A stretch of 64,000 nucleotides of DNA from Haladaptatus sp. DYF46. Its GTDB lineage: Archaea; Halobacteriota; Halobacteria; Halobacteriales; Haladaptataceae. The DNA is taken from contig NZ_JAJFAY010000003.1 in the NCBI RefSeq assembly GCF_021083305.1, positions 1 to 64,000 of the forward strand, written 5' to 3'. The translations under genes and the position numbers were made by a program. Positions 1 through 8,864 of the stretch are shown piece by piece (the stretch's first letter is position 1; every line of letters starts with the position of its first letter). A model generated the notes under the pieces. That model had not been told where the DNA came from. It made no database searches and worked only from the letters and a program-made list of their open reading frames with translations.

Positions 1-222
1 TGGGTTGCGCGGTCGGCTCGACTACACCGAGCGAAACCTGATCGAAAAGTGGTTTCACACGCTCAAACAGCGGATCGACCGCTTCCATACGTCGTGGGTG
101 GGCAGTCGGCCCAGCGTCCAGCAGTGGATTGAACAGTTTGTACATTACTATAACCATCAGAGACCGCACCAATCGCTTGACAACCGAACACCTGTCGAAG
201 AGGAGCTAAACTAGACAGTGCC
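1..222 (+). mobile_element. 3' end of an IS6-family insertion sequence, cut by the window edge
   Basis: The last part of an IS6-family transposase is followed directly by a terminal inverted repeat, AAACTAGACAGTGCC at 208-222. The same terminus is present in reverse orientation at 59203-59217, next to a second decayed copy of the same transposase end. The left part of the element lies outside the window, so it cannot be judged whether this copy is intact. Confidence 0.85.
2..214 (+). CDS. IS6-family DDE transposase, C-terminal part (5' end outside window)
   Basis: The frame is open from the first bases and ends with TAG at 212-214, just inside the terminal repeat. The visible 70 residues hold the last acidic residue of the DDE triad in NLIEKWFHTLKQRI, where a Glu is followed by basic residues as in IS6 enzymes, and the YYNHQRPHQSLDNRTP motif near the C terminus. 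IS6 transposases move DNA by replicative cointegrate formation. The true start is upstream of the window; the TTG at position 5 is not it. A decayed relative lies at 59203-59352 on the other strand. Confidence 0.85.
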   Translation, partial: GLRGRLDYTERNLIEKWFHTLKQRIDRFHTSWVGSRPSVQQWIEQFVHYYNHQRPHQSLDNRTPVEEELN

Positions 223-668
223 GCCCGTTTCAAGATGCGTGATTGGTTTGATAACTGAAGTAGAACGTACGACGGCAGCGAGGTTGATTTCCTATAATCG
301 GTGTTTTTGGGTGGTTTACTACCGCTGGGCAGTATAAGCAGAAGTGGATGTCTCCCAGAACTCTCAATTCGAGCTATGCGCAATTTGTGGTGATTGATTC
401 GTGAGGGCTCCTCGATCAACGATTCTGAATCGCTGATTCGTGTTATGAGCAGTTCAGAGGAGTCAGCGCTGTCTCTTCACCCTTCTAAATCGAATAGGAG
501 AGCACATCCGAAAAACACCAGAATTGCAAGTGAAATAGTTGTCAAATAGACTGCTGAACTCGGACGGGAGAAAATGGGAAGTGAAACTTCCACCAATTAT
601 GTGGCCGACTGAAATGAACGTCGGGCTATAGTTCCACTTAAGGGTTCACCGAGCATATTGGTTGTTGC
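223..668. other. intergenic, no convincing gene
   Basis: About 445 bases between the IS6 end and the amphi-Trp gene. Short open frames on both strands have no recognisable domain. The last 60 bases should contain the promoter of the next gene, but I cannot single out a clear TATA box. Confidence 0.5.
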
Positions 669-959
669 ATGCCAGAAGAAGTTTTGTTCAAGTCCGAGAG
701 CGATCAGACAAGGGAAGAAATCGCTGCACTGCTGCGAAGAGTCGCGGACAATCTCGAAAATAAAGACGCGATTACGCTGAAAGCAGGGAATGAGTCCGTG
801 ACGCTGGATCCGCCCGCTCGCCCAACCTTCGAGGTCAAAGCAGAACGTGAGGGACCGGCGAATAGCCCTGGTGAATTGAGTATCGAATTTGAACTCGAAT
901 GGGACGAAGACGGTGGCGGTGACGGTAGCGGTGGGGGCGGTCCGTTAGAGATTGAGTGA
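669..959 (+). CDS. amphi-Trp domain protein
   Basis: A 96-residue acidic protein that matches the haloarchaeal amphi-Trp family along its whole length. It opens with MPEEVLFKSES, continues with an amphipathic helix (about residues 14-30), and has the conserved ITLKAGNESVTLDPP and RPTFEVKAEREG blocks, then ELSIEFELEWDE. A Gly-rich acidic tail (GGGDGSGGGG) follows. The family has no established biochemical role. It appears monocistronic; the start is fixed by the conserved N terminus. Confidence 0.9.
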   Translation: MPEEVLFKSESDQTREEIAALLRRVADNLENKDAITLKAGNESVTLDPPARPTFEVKAEREGPANSPGELSIEFELEWDEDGGGDGSGGGGPLEIE

Positions 960-1506
960 GGCACAGACGCCAATTGCCTCTACGCTTGAGTACAACAATC
1001 CGGTCGAATCGGTTCATTCGATTTATGAACCAGTAGTTGAACTGATATTCAACCTGATCTTCCGTGATTTATTTTCCATATTTTGTCATTTTCTAACCGT
1101 CTCCACCGAGGAGTACGGACTGTGCGACCGAATCCAGCGGTCGCTTGCTGATTAAGCGGTTTTTCGAGTTCAGCCATCAACGCTTCACTTACGTGGGTCG
1201 CTGTGAGAAGTCCAATGAGCCTCCATCTTCGAAGCCACGCGGTAGTACGTGGGCTTCCCCTCGGAACTGATCGCACGTGTGGTTGACGATTGTCTCCGCT
1301 GTGGTCGGGGTCGATGTACTATTTATCGTTGAGTCGATTGTCGCGTGCATTGGTTGACTCGACCAGCGGGGGGAATCCAGATGGGAGAAATCAAAAACCA
1401 TCACCTTGCCCTACGTTTTACAACACAATGAGTACTGAGTCTATTATCGGATATCGAATATAGAGAGATACTTTTAAACAATACTCCCAATGGTATGAGC
1501 AAGTGA
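960..1506. other. intergenic with a possible decayed reading frame
   Basis: No intact gene. On the minus strand between about 1050 and 1400, stretches in different frames (for example GKPTYYRVASKMEA) resemble pieces of a small winged-helix protein broken by stops and shifts. This is a weak impression only. The AT-rich bases before 1507 should include the promoter of the CNNM gene. Confidence 0.3.
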
Positions 1507-2592
1507 ATGGTTGATATCAGCACGATCGGTCGGTTGACAGCTGGACTGATTCTCCTACTCGGCAATGGATATTTTGTCACAATCGAATTCGCGATGACCC
1601 GTGTTCGCCAGTTCACACAAGAGGAATTCCAAGGATCACGTGGTCTTGAACGCGCCTGGGAGATGACCGAACGACTAGAAATCTTCCTCTCAGGATGCCA
1701 GCTCGGAATTACTATCTGCAGTGTTGGTCTTGGTGTCGTCGCTGAACCTGCGCTTGCCGCAGTGGTCAATCCACTCATTACTGCGCTTGGAATCGGAGGG
1801 TTCCTCGGCTCAGGAGGAGGTGGACACACTGCACTGGCAGCAATCACTTCCCTTGCGATCATCAACCTTCTTCATCTCACAGTGGGTGAACAAGCACCGA
1901 CGTACCTCGGGATTGAGCGATCCAAACAGGTTGCAAAATACGGTGCACCCATTCTCTACTGGTGGACACGTATCTTCTCGCCAATCATTCGGCTTGCTGA
2001 TTGGACAGCAAAAGCACTGCTTTCGCTCTTTGGAGTCGAAATGACCCGATCCTGGGCTGAAGAAGAGATTGAGGAGGGGGCAGACACGCGTCAGGGGTTG
2101 ATTAATCAGATGGGATCAACCATGGCGAATATGGATATTCCTGCTGATCGACGGGAAGAAATCATCAACGCAGTTGCAATCGATCATATTCATGCATCTG
2201 ATCTCATGATCGATCGAGATGCAATCATCACTGTCTCAACGGAGGAGTCATTTGAGAGGAATCTTGAAACAATCCGCTCACATCCACATACGCGCTTTCC
2301 TCTCATTGGAGAGAGCATGGACGACATTATCGGGACTATCTATCTTCATGCTGTTGTTCAGTCACAGCAGGCACTCGAACAGGAGGAGTCAAACCTTGCT
2401 GACATAGCGTCCCCTGCATTGACTGTTGCACCGGATATTCCGATCAGCGACCTAATCGACACGTTCCAAGAAGCAGATCAAGAGATTGCACTTGTAATAG
2501 ATAATGGTCGAACAGTGGGAGCCATAACTGCAACTGACGCGTTTGAAGCGATTGCTGGCGAACTCGAAGATCCCCTCAACGGGTCGCAGTAA
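1507..2592 (+). CDS. CNNM (DUF21)/CBS domain membrane protein, CorC/hemolysin family
   Basis: A 361-residue member of the CNNM/CorC family, linked to Mg2+ (and other divalent cation) efflux or homeostasis. The N-terminal half (about residues 1-190) is the DUF21 transmembrane domain, with the typical ERLEIFLSGCQLGITICSVGLG segment and later membrane helices. Residues about 200-350 form a CBS-pair region (IHASDLMIDRDAIITVS, TRFPLIGESMDDIIGTIYLHAVV) that usually binds adenine nucleotides. It lacks the extra C-terminal CorC_HlyC domain of many bacterial members. The old name hemolysin is not supported as a function. It appears monocistronic. Confidence 0.88.
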   Translation: MVDISTIGRLTAGLILLLGNGYFVTIEFAMTRVRQFTQEEFQGSRGLERAWEMTERLEIFLSGCQLGITICSVGLGVVAEPALAAVVNPLITALGIGGFLGSGGGGHTALAAITSLAIINLLHLTVGEQAPTYLGIERSKQVAKYGAPILYWWTRIFSPIIRLADWTAKALLSLFGVEMTRSWAEEEIEEGADTRQGLINQMGSTMANMDIPADRREEIINAVAIDHIHASDLMIDRDAIITVSTEESFERNLETIRSHPHTRFPLIGESMDDIIGTIYLHAVVQSQQALEQEESNLADIASPALTVAPDIPISDLIDTFQEADQEIALVIDNGRTVGAITATDAFEAIAGELEDPLNGSQ

Positions 2593-2857
2593 TCTTTGGA
2601 CTAATTATAGTCTCCGTCAAATATCATCTAAAATATGTACTCTCTCCAATGGCGAGTAGAGACTATCATAGCGAGGGCTGCACTGAGTACGGCAGAGAAA
2701 GCTATCTCAATCGAAAGGTGACTCAAAACGGGAAAGCGGAGCAAGACTTGTTGTAGAAACAGTCAAAAAAGTCAATGAGATGTGATTAATCCACGACAAT
2801 GTCTACTACGATGAAGAACAGGAGATTGATAATAGTATGTCTGTAAACTATCTCTGA
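2593..2857. other. intergenic spacer
   Basis: About 265 AT-richer bases between the CNNM gene and the GT39 gene. No reading frame or strong repeat was seen. Confidence 0.5.
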
Positions 2858-4345
2858 ATGAATCTCGGCGATTTACACGCTGACTTACAGTATTCTGACT
2901 ATTATCAGTTCTTGTTCATTTCACTGACTGTCGGATTGGGAAGTATTCTACGAGTTCATACGGTCGGCTTTGACAGCTTCTGGTTGGATGAGGCGATTAC
3001 AATGTACTTCATCCACACCATGACGTTCCCGGAACTTGTTACTGAACTCCCAAAAGCTCAACCCCACCTTCCGCTGTACTATATTCTGTTGAAAGCATGG
3101 ATTTCCATTAGCGGAACCGAAGAGGGAACGGTGCGGATGTTGTCCGCAGCGTTCAGTATCGCTTCGATTCCTGTTCTCTATGCCCTTGGAAAACGGCTAT
3201 ATGGGTTTCAAGTGGCTGCAATTGCGGCACTAATGCTGACAGTGAGTCCTTTTCAGATATATTTTGCGCAGGAAGCGCGAATGTATTCGCTTCTCGCTTT
3301 TCTCACCGTCGCATCGTATTACTGCTTACTTCGCTATTTGACCTCGAAGCAAACCAAGGAGATGGCTCTCTTCATCATTTCGGCTATCCTTCTCGCATAT
3401 ACCCACGTGTTTGGATTCTTCGTTATCACATCTCAACTTCTCTATCTCTTTTGGGGAGAGTGGATAGGTACCGAGAACTGGCGGTCTTGTATTCGAGAAG
3501 CAGGAAGAATAGCCATCCCGGTAGGTATAGGAGCAGCACCGGCGGTCGGGATGATTGCAGCGAAAGTGTTCATCCCGCATTCCTATGGGAGCGGAAGCCA
3601 AGTACAGCACATTCCTGCGCCACCAAATTGGCATGATATCATCTCTGCATACACCCATTTCACGGTTCGATATCCGCATCCACCGATGAGTATCGCCGTT
3701 CAGGTTGGGCTACTCATCGGCATCGGAGGTACGTTGTTCGTCCCCTCTCACTTTCTCTCCCGGAAAAAATCAGTATTCCTTTGGAGTTGGTTGTTAATCC
3801 CCACCAGTTTGGCAGTCGTCCTCTCGTATCTGATCCAACCAATATTCTTCCCCAAATATTTGATTGGCTGCTCCGTTGCACTGTATCTTCTCTTTGCGCG
3901 TGGTGCTGCGTTCATCCCGCGTCCCAATGTCCGAACAGTACTATTCGCAATCATCCTGCTCAACGCCGTCGCCCTAAATAGCTTTCAATTTACAGAACAC
4001 CAGAAACGGGAATTTGAATCCGCTGCCAAGTTCGTCGATCAAGGCTATTCGCCCGATGACCTGATCATCGTCGATAAACGAAAGTCGTCGTCGCCATTCG
4101 GATATTACTTCGATCGAGCCGGGATGCCGACAGCTGGTGATATTACAGGACCACTTCGCCCAGAGATTCGAAAACAAGTCAGGAATGTCGACACAGTATG
4201 GGTCGTCTTTTCGTCCTCGAAACAACCACATCGACGAAAGGTTCTCCGTGTAGTACGTCGGACGCATAATCGTGCAGCCATCAAACACTTTGCCGGTATT
4301 ACAGCATATCGCTTTGTCGAAGACCCGAAACACCCGGTACGATAG
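2858..4345 (+). CDS. GT39-like (ArnT/PMT-type) membrane glycosyltransferase
   Basis: A 495-residue polytopic membrane protein with the hallmarks of lipid-phosphosugar-dependent glycosyltransferases of the GT-C fold. The first extracytoplasmic loop carries the acidic pair Asp44-Glu45 in FWLDEAITM. A second loop near residues 130-145 has SPFQIYFAQEARMYSL. The rest holds about ten hydrophobic helices and a soluble C-terminal tail from about residue 385. Such enzymes transfer sugars from dolichyl-phosphate sugars to lipids or proteins on the outer face of the membrane. The acceptor and sugar cannot be read from sequence. No partner glycan genes are adjacent; a GT4 enzyme lies 30 kb away. Confidence 0.85.
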   Translation: MNLGDLHADLQYSDYYQFLFISLTVGLGSILRVHTVGFDSFWLDEAITMYFIHTMTFPELVTELPKAQPHLPLYYILLKAWISISGTEEGTVRMLSAAFSIASIPVLYALGKRLYGFQVAAIAALMLTVSPFQIYFAQEARMYSLLAFLTVASYYCLLRYLTSKQTKEMALFIISAILLAYTHVFGFFVITSQLLYLFWGEWIGTENWRSCIREAGRIAIPVGIGAAPAVGMIAAKVFIPHSYGSGSQVQHIPAPPNWHDIISAYTHFTVRYPHPPMSIAVQVGLLIGIGGTLFVPSHFLSRKKSVFLWSWLLIPTSLAVVLSYLIQPIFFPKYLIGCSVALYLLFARGAAFIPRPNVRTVLFAIILLNAVALNSFQFTEHQKREFESAAKFVDQGYSPDDLIIVDKRKSSSPFGYYFDRAGMPTAGDITGPLRPEIRKQVRNVDTVWVVFSSSKQPHRRKVLRVVRRTHNRAAIKHFAGITAYRFVEDPKHPVR

Positions 4346-4408
4346 AAGACCCAGTTTTGAGTCAGACAGACACCTTCAAACTGCGAATTACTAGACGCCG
4401 TTATCACG

Positions 4409-4690
4409 CTATCTTTTTGAAGCAAATATCTTCTGGCAATCTGGGGATGCAGTTGCCTGGGTTAGATAATAGAATCCGATGAAGATAAATCCCTGTCCGA
4501 GAAATAAGAAGAAGAGCAATTCGATCGGAACACGGTACTCTCCAAGCAACCGGACTACTGCAAGACTAACAAATATACTCCCGATGACTACCCACGACAG
4601 CATTTTTAGGATTTGGTCGGAGAACAGGAATTCAATGAGACGCATACCTGTTCGGTCGAATGGATCTTGCCACTCCCCCTGATTGGTCAT
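4409..4690 (-). CDS. small two-helix membrane protein, unknown function
   Basis: I start this at the internal ATG (MTNQGEWQDPF), giving 93 residues; an upstream start at 4714 would add eight. Two hydrophobic helices are clear: LSWVVIGSIFVSLAVVRLL and ELLFFLFLGQGFIFIGFYYL, with a soluble N terminus and a short basic tail. I do not recognise a family. It converges on the GT39 gene and may share a transcript with the tiny membrane peptide at 4792-4887. Confidence 0.5.
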   Translation of the reverse strand: MTNQGEWQDPFDRTGMRLIEFLFSDQILKMLSWVVIGSIFVSLAVVRLLGEYRVPIELLFFLFLGQGFIFIGFYYLTQATASPDCQKIFASKR

Positions 4691-4791
4691 CCTTGGCTTG
4701 TTAAATGCCACCACAGGATATCAATCCCGACGATTATTATCTTAAAACCGACATCGTTTACTCAACTAAGAATATCCAGTATAGGTAAGAG

Positions 4792-4887
4792 TCAACGGCG
4801 GTTTTTCCACCACAACTTCACTACTCCCCAGATTAACACAGCAAAGAGGCCACCGAACACCGCAATGATCTCCTGATGAGTCACCAT
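4792..4887 (-). CDS. possible 31-residue single-pass membrane peptide
   Basis: An ATG-initiated frame encodes MVTHQEIIAVFGGLFAVLIW and then GVVKLWWKNRR. It is one transmembrane helix with a basic, Trp-rich tail, a composition unlikely to arise by chance in noncoding DNA. It lies upstream of the small membrane protein at 4409-4690 in the same orientation. No family is recognised, and the size leaves doubt. Confidence 0.35.
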   Translation of the reverse strand: MVTHQEIIAVFGGLFAVLIWGVVKLWWKNRR

Positions 4888-5077
4888 TTAATCGACGAAT
4901 TCAGATTCTCCGTCATCGACGATAAGTGATCGGATTTCATTGTATCGCCTGATGGCGATACTAAATCATTCCTTGTCTATTATTCGGCATTTGTAGTAAC
5001 GATTGTCCAGCGCAAATTTATCAGCTTTCTGTGATGAAGGGCCTGTTGTGGGGGATTAGAAGGCAAATACTTACTAA

Positions 5078-5665
5078 TTGCTATCTCTCATTTTGTGCTG
5101 TGATTCCGTCTTGATAAGTACCGAATTCGGGCAAAATAGCGAATTACTCAACCTTGTTGACGGATTTAATCTCGCCATTGAAACGGCGACTGGATGGCCA
5201 GGCATTGGACTTGTATTCATCTACTCTTTCTTAATTGCCTTTGTATTACCGGGACCAAGTGAAGTAGTATTAGCTGTACCTCTGGAGCTGGGGCTCCCAT
5301 CCTGGGCACAACTCGCACTTATCATGCTCTGCAGTGCTTTTGGTAAAGCTCTTGGTAGCTTATTAGCGTTCCATATCGGTCAAGAGGCGAAAAGGGCTGG
5401 ACCAATCATTCGCTGGTTACGCCGTTCTCGTTTTGATGTCATAAAGTGGTCTGAAAATCGGTCTGTCCAACTGGCCCAAACCTATGGGTATGGAGGGTTG
5501 GCAGGTGCCTTATGTATCCCATTTTTTCCGGATACGATCTCGATCTATGCCTTCGCAGTTCTTGAAGACGATTATTTTAAATTCGCTCTTGCCACATTTC
5601 TCGGCAGTCTTGGCCGACTCGTGGTAACTGTTCTCTTTGTCGGGGGCGCCTTCACTTTACTTTAA
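5078..5665 (+). CDS. VTT (DedA/SNARE-associated) domain membrane protein
   Basis: The protein has about 195 residues and no ATG near its beginning; TTG at 5078 is the most upstream possible start, so the exact N terminus is uncertain. It shows the VTT arrangement: a first helix near residues 45-65 (GIGLVFIYSFLIAFVLPGPSEVVL), the re-entrant Pro/Gly motif LPGPSE, a GKALGSLLAFHIGQ segment, and a C-terminal pair of helices with GALCIPFFPDTISIYAFAV. The superfamily includes lipid scramblase and undecaprenyl-phosphate or polyprenyl-lipid flippase proteins. A role in lipid transport is inference from the family. Confidence 0.75.
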   Translation: MLSLILCCDSVLISTEFGQNSELLNLVDGFNLAIETATGWPGIGLVFIYSFLIAFVLPGPSEVVLAVPLELGLPSWAQLALIMLCSAFGKALGSLLAFHIGQEAKRAGPIIRWLRRSRFDVIKWSENRSVQLAQTYGYGGLAGALCIPFFPDTISIYAFAVLEDDYFKFALATFLGSLGRLVVTVLFVGGAFTLL

Positions 5666-6183
5666 TATATAACTAGATTACGTCAGGAATTGTCTGCTAA
5701 CAGTAGCCTAACAAGACGGCACAGAAACGCCACAGGTCGGACGAGATTGACACCAATCCCGTTTTTCACGCCTATGATCGGGAACAATGGCTGAAAACAG
5801 TTGTCTACCTATGATTAGTGCTTGTACCGGTTCTCATAGAATTTATACAGATTCGTATCGAGTGAGGTCACAGAGTCCTCCCTAGTTGTAGAACGCTCTG
5901 TATCGTGATGTATGATCGCATAGAAGAGCAATCCAAGCCCAAGTGGTAGCAACATTCCTTCACATGACTGGTAATCAAGAGTTTGTTGCCAATCAAATTG
6001 TAATCACCCTTTCGCTAACCGTGTTCTGATAGACACGTTTGTATACGTTCACTAGAAACAATTCTCTGCTCAGTCGGTAGCACTCGGCATTTCCCACCAG
6101 TGGTTCTTCACTCGAGATCAGGTGTGTCCACGTCTGCTTAGTGCAACATGAGGCAGTGGATCGCCACCACAGACACACTCATC
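5666..6183. other. intergenic, no convincing gene
   Basis: About 520 bases between the VTT gene and the convergent CPBP gene. Short frames exist on the minus strand near 5993-6178, but none has a recognisable domain. No strong terminator hairpin was identified. Confidence 0.45.
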
Positions 6184-7257
6184 TCATTCCTTTTCGACTC
6201 CGGTGGAATCATAGAGATCATCAATCCCTTCCACCACGAATAGGTTCCGTATCCACGAGTAGTGGTTGTCGTGTAAATCCGGGACGGCAATATCCTGATG
6301 AATCGAAACCCTGCCGGTGCGATAATAGATCCAGCCAACCACAGCGACGGATCCGAGAAGCAACGCAGCGAACGAGAGCAGATCAAGGGGGGTGACGTTG
6401 CCGATGAAAGTGACAGACGTCGTTGCGGTGGTCTCGATGAGTTTGTTCGTTGGGAGCTCGTGTGAGGCAAAAAGAGATGTTTCGGCCATATCCCATGCAG
6501 TATGCAAACCAATCGGGAGCGCAATCGAATCCGTCAGTGCATAGCTGAGTCCAAAGAGAAGCCCGAATACCACGGCAAAGATAAGAAAGTTGACTGACCG
6601 ACCCCAGTGCCAGAAGCCAAAACAGATCGATGATATACCGATTGCAATCCAAACTGCCATCGACCGGTCAACACCATCAAACCAGAGCAACCCCTCCGCG
6701 ACATTTGTCATTAGGTAGCCACGAAACAGGACTTCTTCTCGGACACCAATACAGAGATAGAAGACGAAAGTCATGATGAACCACGGGATCAGTTCGAGAC
6801 TTACTTCGCCTGTCAGCCATCCGGTGATCGTAAGCCAACCGGCAGCAAGCCCGATGAGCAGCATAGCACCTTGCAGAGCGATACCAAGCAGAAATCCAAC
6901 GCTGAACTCACCGACCCATTCACGGGTGATTTGTAGCCCCATATCAGAGGGATAGCGCCGGTCGAGAAACCAGGCAGCAACAATAAAGCCAAGAACCCAC
7001 GACGCAGAGCCGATGAACTGGCCACTCACCGCCGAGACCATCCGCACGATAAGAATGTCGTCAAGACCAACCGATGGAAGATAGCCTAGGAGAGTAGTTC
7101 CGAGACCGAACACGACCTGTCCGATCACAATTGCAAACATGACGATTATCAATGAGAACAGGAGCCGAAGTGGGGTGCATGGTCGATCGGTGCGCTCGAT
7201 CCAGCTGAGTTGGAAAACGTTCATCAGCGTGTGCAGGTAGTCCGTTCGGGTCATCAA
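6184..7257 (-). CDS. CPBP-family intramembrane metalloprotease (CAAX protease/bacteriocin-processing type)
   Basis: A 357-residue membrane protein with the CPBP (Abi) motifs. The EExxxR signature is in VREEVLFRGYLMTN at about residue 175, followed by FGFWHWGRS and, in the last helix, a conserved His in LPIGLHTAWD. These Glu and His residues form the active site in Rce1-type proteases. Seven to eight hydrophobic helices are visible. In archaea the substrates are unknown; roles in membrane-protein maturation or bacteriocin immunity are suggested for the family. It is transcribed away from the conjugation operon, which starts 180 bases upstream. Confidence 0.88.
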   Translation of the reverse strand: MMTRTDYLHTLMNVFQLSWIERTDRPCTPLRLLFSLIIVMFAIVIGQVVFGLGTTLLGYLPSVGLDDILIVRMVSAVSGQFIGSASWVLGFIVAAWFLDRRYPSDMGLQITREWVGEFSVGFLLGIALQGAMLLIGLAAGWLTITGWLTGEVSLELIPWFIMTFVFYLCIGVREEVLFRGYLMTNVAEGLLWFDGVDRSMAVWIAIGISSICFGFWHWGRSVNFLIFAVVFGLLFGLSYALTDSIALPIGLHTAWDMAETSLFASHELPTNKLIETTATTSVTFIGNVTPLDLLSFAALLLGSVAVVGWIYYRTGRVSIHQDIAVPDLHDNHYSWIRNLFVVEGIDDLYDSTGVEKE

Positions 7258-7437
7258 TACGTGAAGGGACTATTGCTGCGGATTCCATTTAAATTAGATG
7301 CGTCAACACTTCATGAGTATGTTTTCTGGGAGGGAGTCACACACCGATTAGAATAATACCTTAGTGTTAGTGAGAATTAAAACAAAAGCCGACACATGGG
7401 GTAATTATTAACTAGTCACAGCATAAGATAATATCAA

Positions 7438-7827
7438 ATGGAAACGTTCCCAATCGCCGGCCAGATCATCAACACAAAGCTCATCTTTGGTCTGACCGCC
7501 CGCGACATTGGCGAAGCACTCGTCCTTCCGTTTCTCGGCCTCGGCATCGCGCAGAGTCTCGGCGCCTCTGGCGATCTCTTTCTCATGGCGACCGGCCTTG
7601 CGCTCGCGCTCGGTGTGGTGATTCTCCTCATCACGCCTGCCGCACAACGGCCGCTGAGCTACGCGCGAGCCTGTGTCCACTACTACCTCGGCACCACGAC
7701 CTACCGTAATCGCCGGACGCGACCCGCCACAGAAATGACGAAAACTCAAGATGTGGTTGGTGTCCGCCACGCTGGCCTCGACATCGAGACGATCGAAGCG
7801 GAAGACGACCACGACTCCCATCAGTAA
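7438..7827 (+). CDS. small inner-membrane protein of the transfer operon (PrgI-like)
   Basis: A 129-residue protein with two closely spaced hydrophobic helices (about residues 25-45 and 48-66: FLMATGLALALGVVILLITPA), a basic arm and an acidic C-terminal tail. It is the first gene of a six-gene operon with VirB4- and VirD4-like ATPases. Size, topology and position next to VirB4 match the PrgI/VirB3-type subunits of conjugative secretion systems. The assignment rests on context and topology; sequence identity to PrgI is not evident by eye. The next gene starts 7 bases downstream. Confidence 0.6.
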   Translation: METFPIAGQIINTKLIFGLTARDIGEALVLPFLGLGIAQSLGASGDLFLMATGLALALGVVILLITPAAQRPLSYARACVHYYLGTTTYRNRRTRPATEMTKTQDVVGVRHAGLDIETIEAEDDHDSHQ

Positions 7828-7833
7828 ACGACC

Positions 7834-8862
7834 ATGGATTCACCACCGCCTGCCACTGAACCCTCGACAGCCAGTACTGGACAGTCTACCAGTCGAGACG
7901 AAGCCGAAACCGAGACGGATGAATCTGATTCCACGTCAGCACCAAATGAATCATCCGCTGATGGCCCCACAGTACGGACAGCGCTCGGGATAACCGATCA
8001 CGCATCCAAAACCGATGCGGAACGGCCCGAATCAGATTTGGACGTCCTCCGAGCGATGGATGCCGCCCTCGCAGACATCGACACGGATCTTCCGACAGCT
8101 CGTGACGAAGCGCGAGCTCGTGATCAGTTCCACCTCGAGGACAAACTCAACAAGAAAACGACAACGCAAGCCCAGCTTGGCTTTGACTACGTTCGTGATG
8201 ACGGCGTTGCAGTCGACGGTGACGACTATATCGGACTCGTGAAAGTCAAGCCCCGGAACTGGCTGACACTCAATTATGACCAGCGCCGGCAGGTCATGAG
8301 CGACTACATTTCGTTTCTCATGGCGCTCGACTGGTCGATCGCTATTCCCTGTTATCCCCGGGAGTTCAACCTTGGTGAGCACTACAACAAGTTCATTCGC
8401 GGTGGCACCAGCGTTGCTGCACGCGGCCAGTCCCCGATCCTCCAGTATGGACGCCGATATTACATTCAGTGGGCCCAGGACAACATTGACGGCTCTGGGA
8501 TCAAGACTCGAGACTACTACATCGTCATCCGCGTCAATGCAGCACAGGTCACAACAAACCTGGATACCGGAAGCGTCCTCAACCAACTCAGCACACTCCC
8601 GCTCATCGGCTCTGCTGGCGCAAACATTCTCAAACGGCTTCCGTGGGTCAAGAATCACGAGAACGCAGAAACCGAGCTGTGCATCCGGGAAGTGCACAAT
8701 CGCCAGCGCCGCGTCATCGATAAACTCGGGCGAACAGACGTCGCGACTGAATTAGTCAGCACTCGCCAGGAGACGATGGAAATCCTGTATCACTACTACA
8801 ATCACGTGAAACCGGAGTTCGACCGCTTTGATCACGCGACATTCTCCAAGGGGGAGATCTAA
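7834..8862 (+). CDS. transfer-operon protein of unknown fold, upstream partner of VirB4
   Basis: The protein has 342 residues. The first 75 are Thr/Ser/Asp/Glu-rich and probably disordered. The rest is folded, with conserved-looking blocks YIGLVKVKPRNWLTLNYDQRR, LDWSIAIPCYPREF and YYIVIRVNAAQV. The alternation of short beta strands and a helix resembles the N-terminal domain found ahead of the ATPase domain in VirB4/TraC proteins, here perhaps a separate or duplicated copy. That reading is inference. It is tightly placed between the PrgI-like gene (6-base gap) and the VirB4 gene (2-base gap). Confidence 0.55.
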   Translation: MDSPPPATEPSTASTGQSTSRDEAETETDESDSTSAPNESSADGPTVRTALGITDHASKTDAERPESDLDVLRAMDAALADIDTDLPTARDEARARDQFHLEDKLNKKTTTQAQLGFDYVRDDGVAVDGDDYIGLVKVKPRNWLTLNYDQRRQVMSDYISFLMALDWSIAIPCYPREFNLGEHYNKFIRGGTSVAARGQSPILQYGRRYYIQWAQDNIDGSGIKTRDYYIVIRVNAAQVTTNLDTGSVLNQLSTLPLIGSAGANILKRLPWVKNHENAETELCIREVHNRQRRVIDKLGRTDVATELVSTRQETMEILYHYYNHVKPEFDRFDHATFSKGEI

Positions 8863-8864
8863 CA

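Noticed and set aside
1049-1404. Minus-strand frames resembling a winged-helix protein
   Set aside because: Only short family-like pieces in different frames; too weak to call a pseudogene.
5993-6178. Minus-strand frame between the VTT and CPBP genes, possible transposase remnant
   Set aside because: No transposase motif could be identified in any frame.
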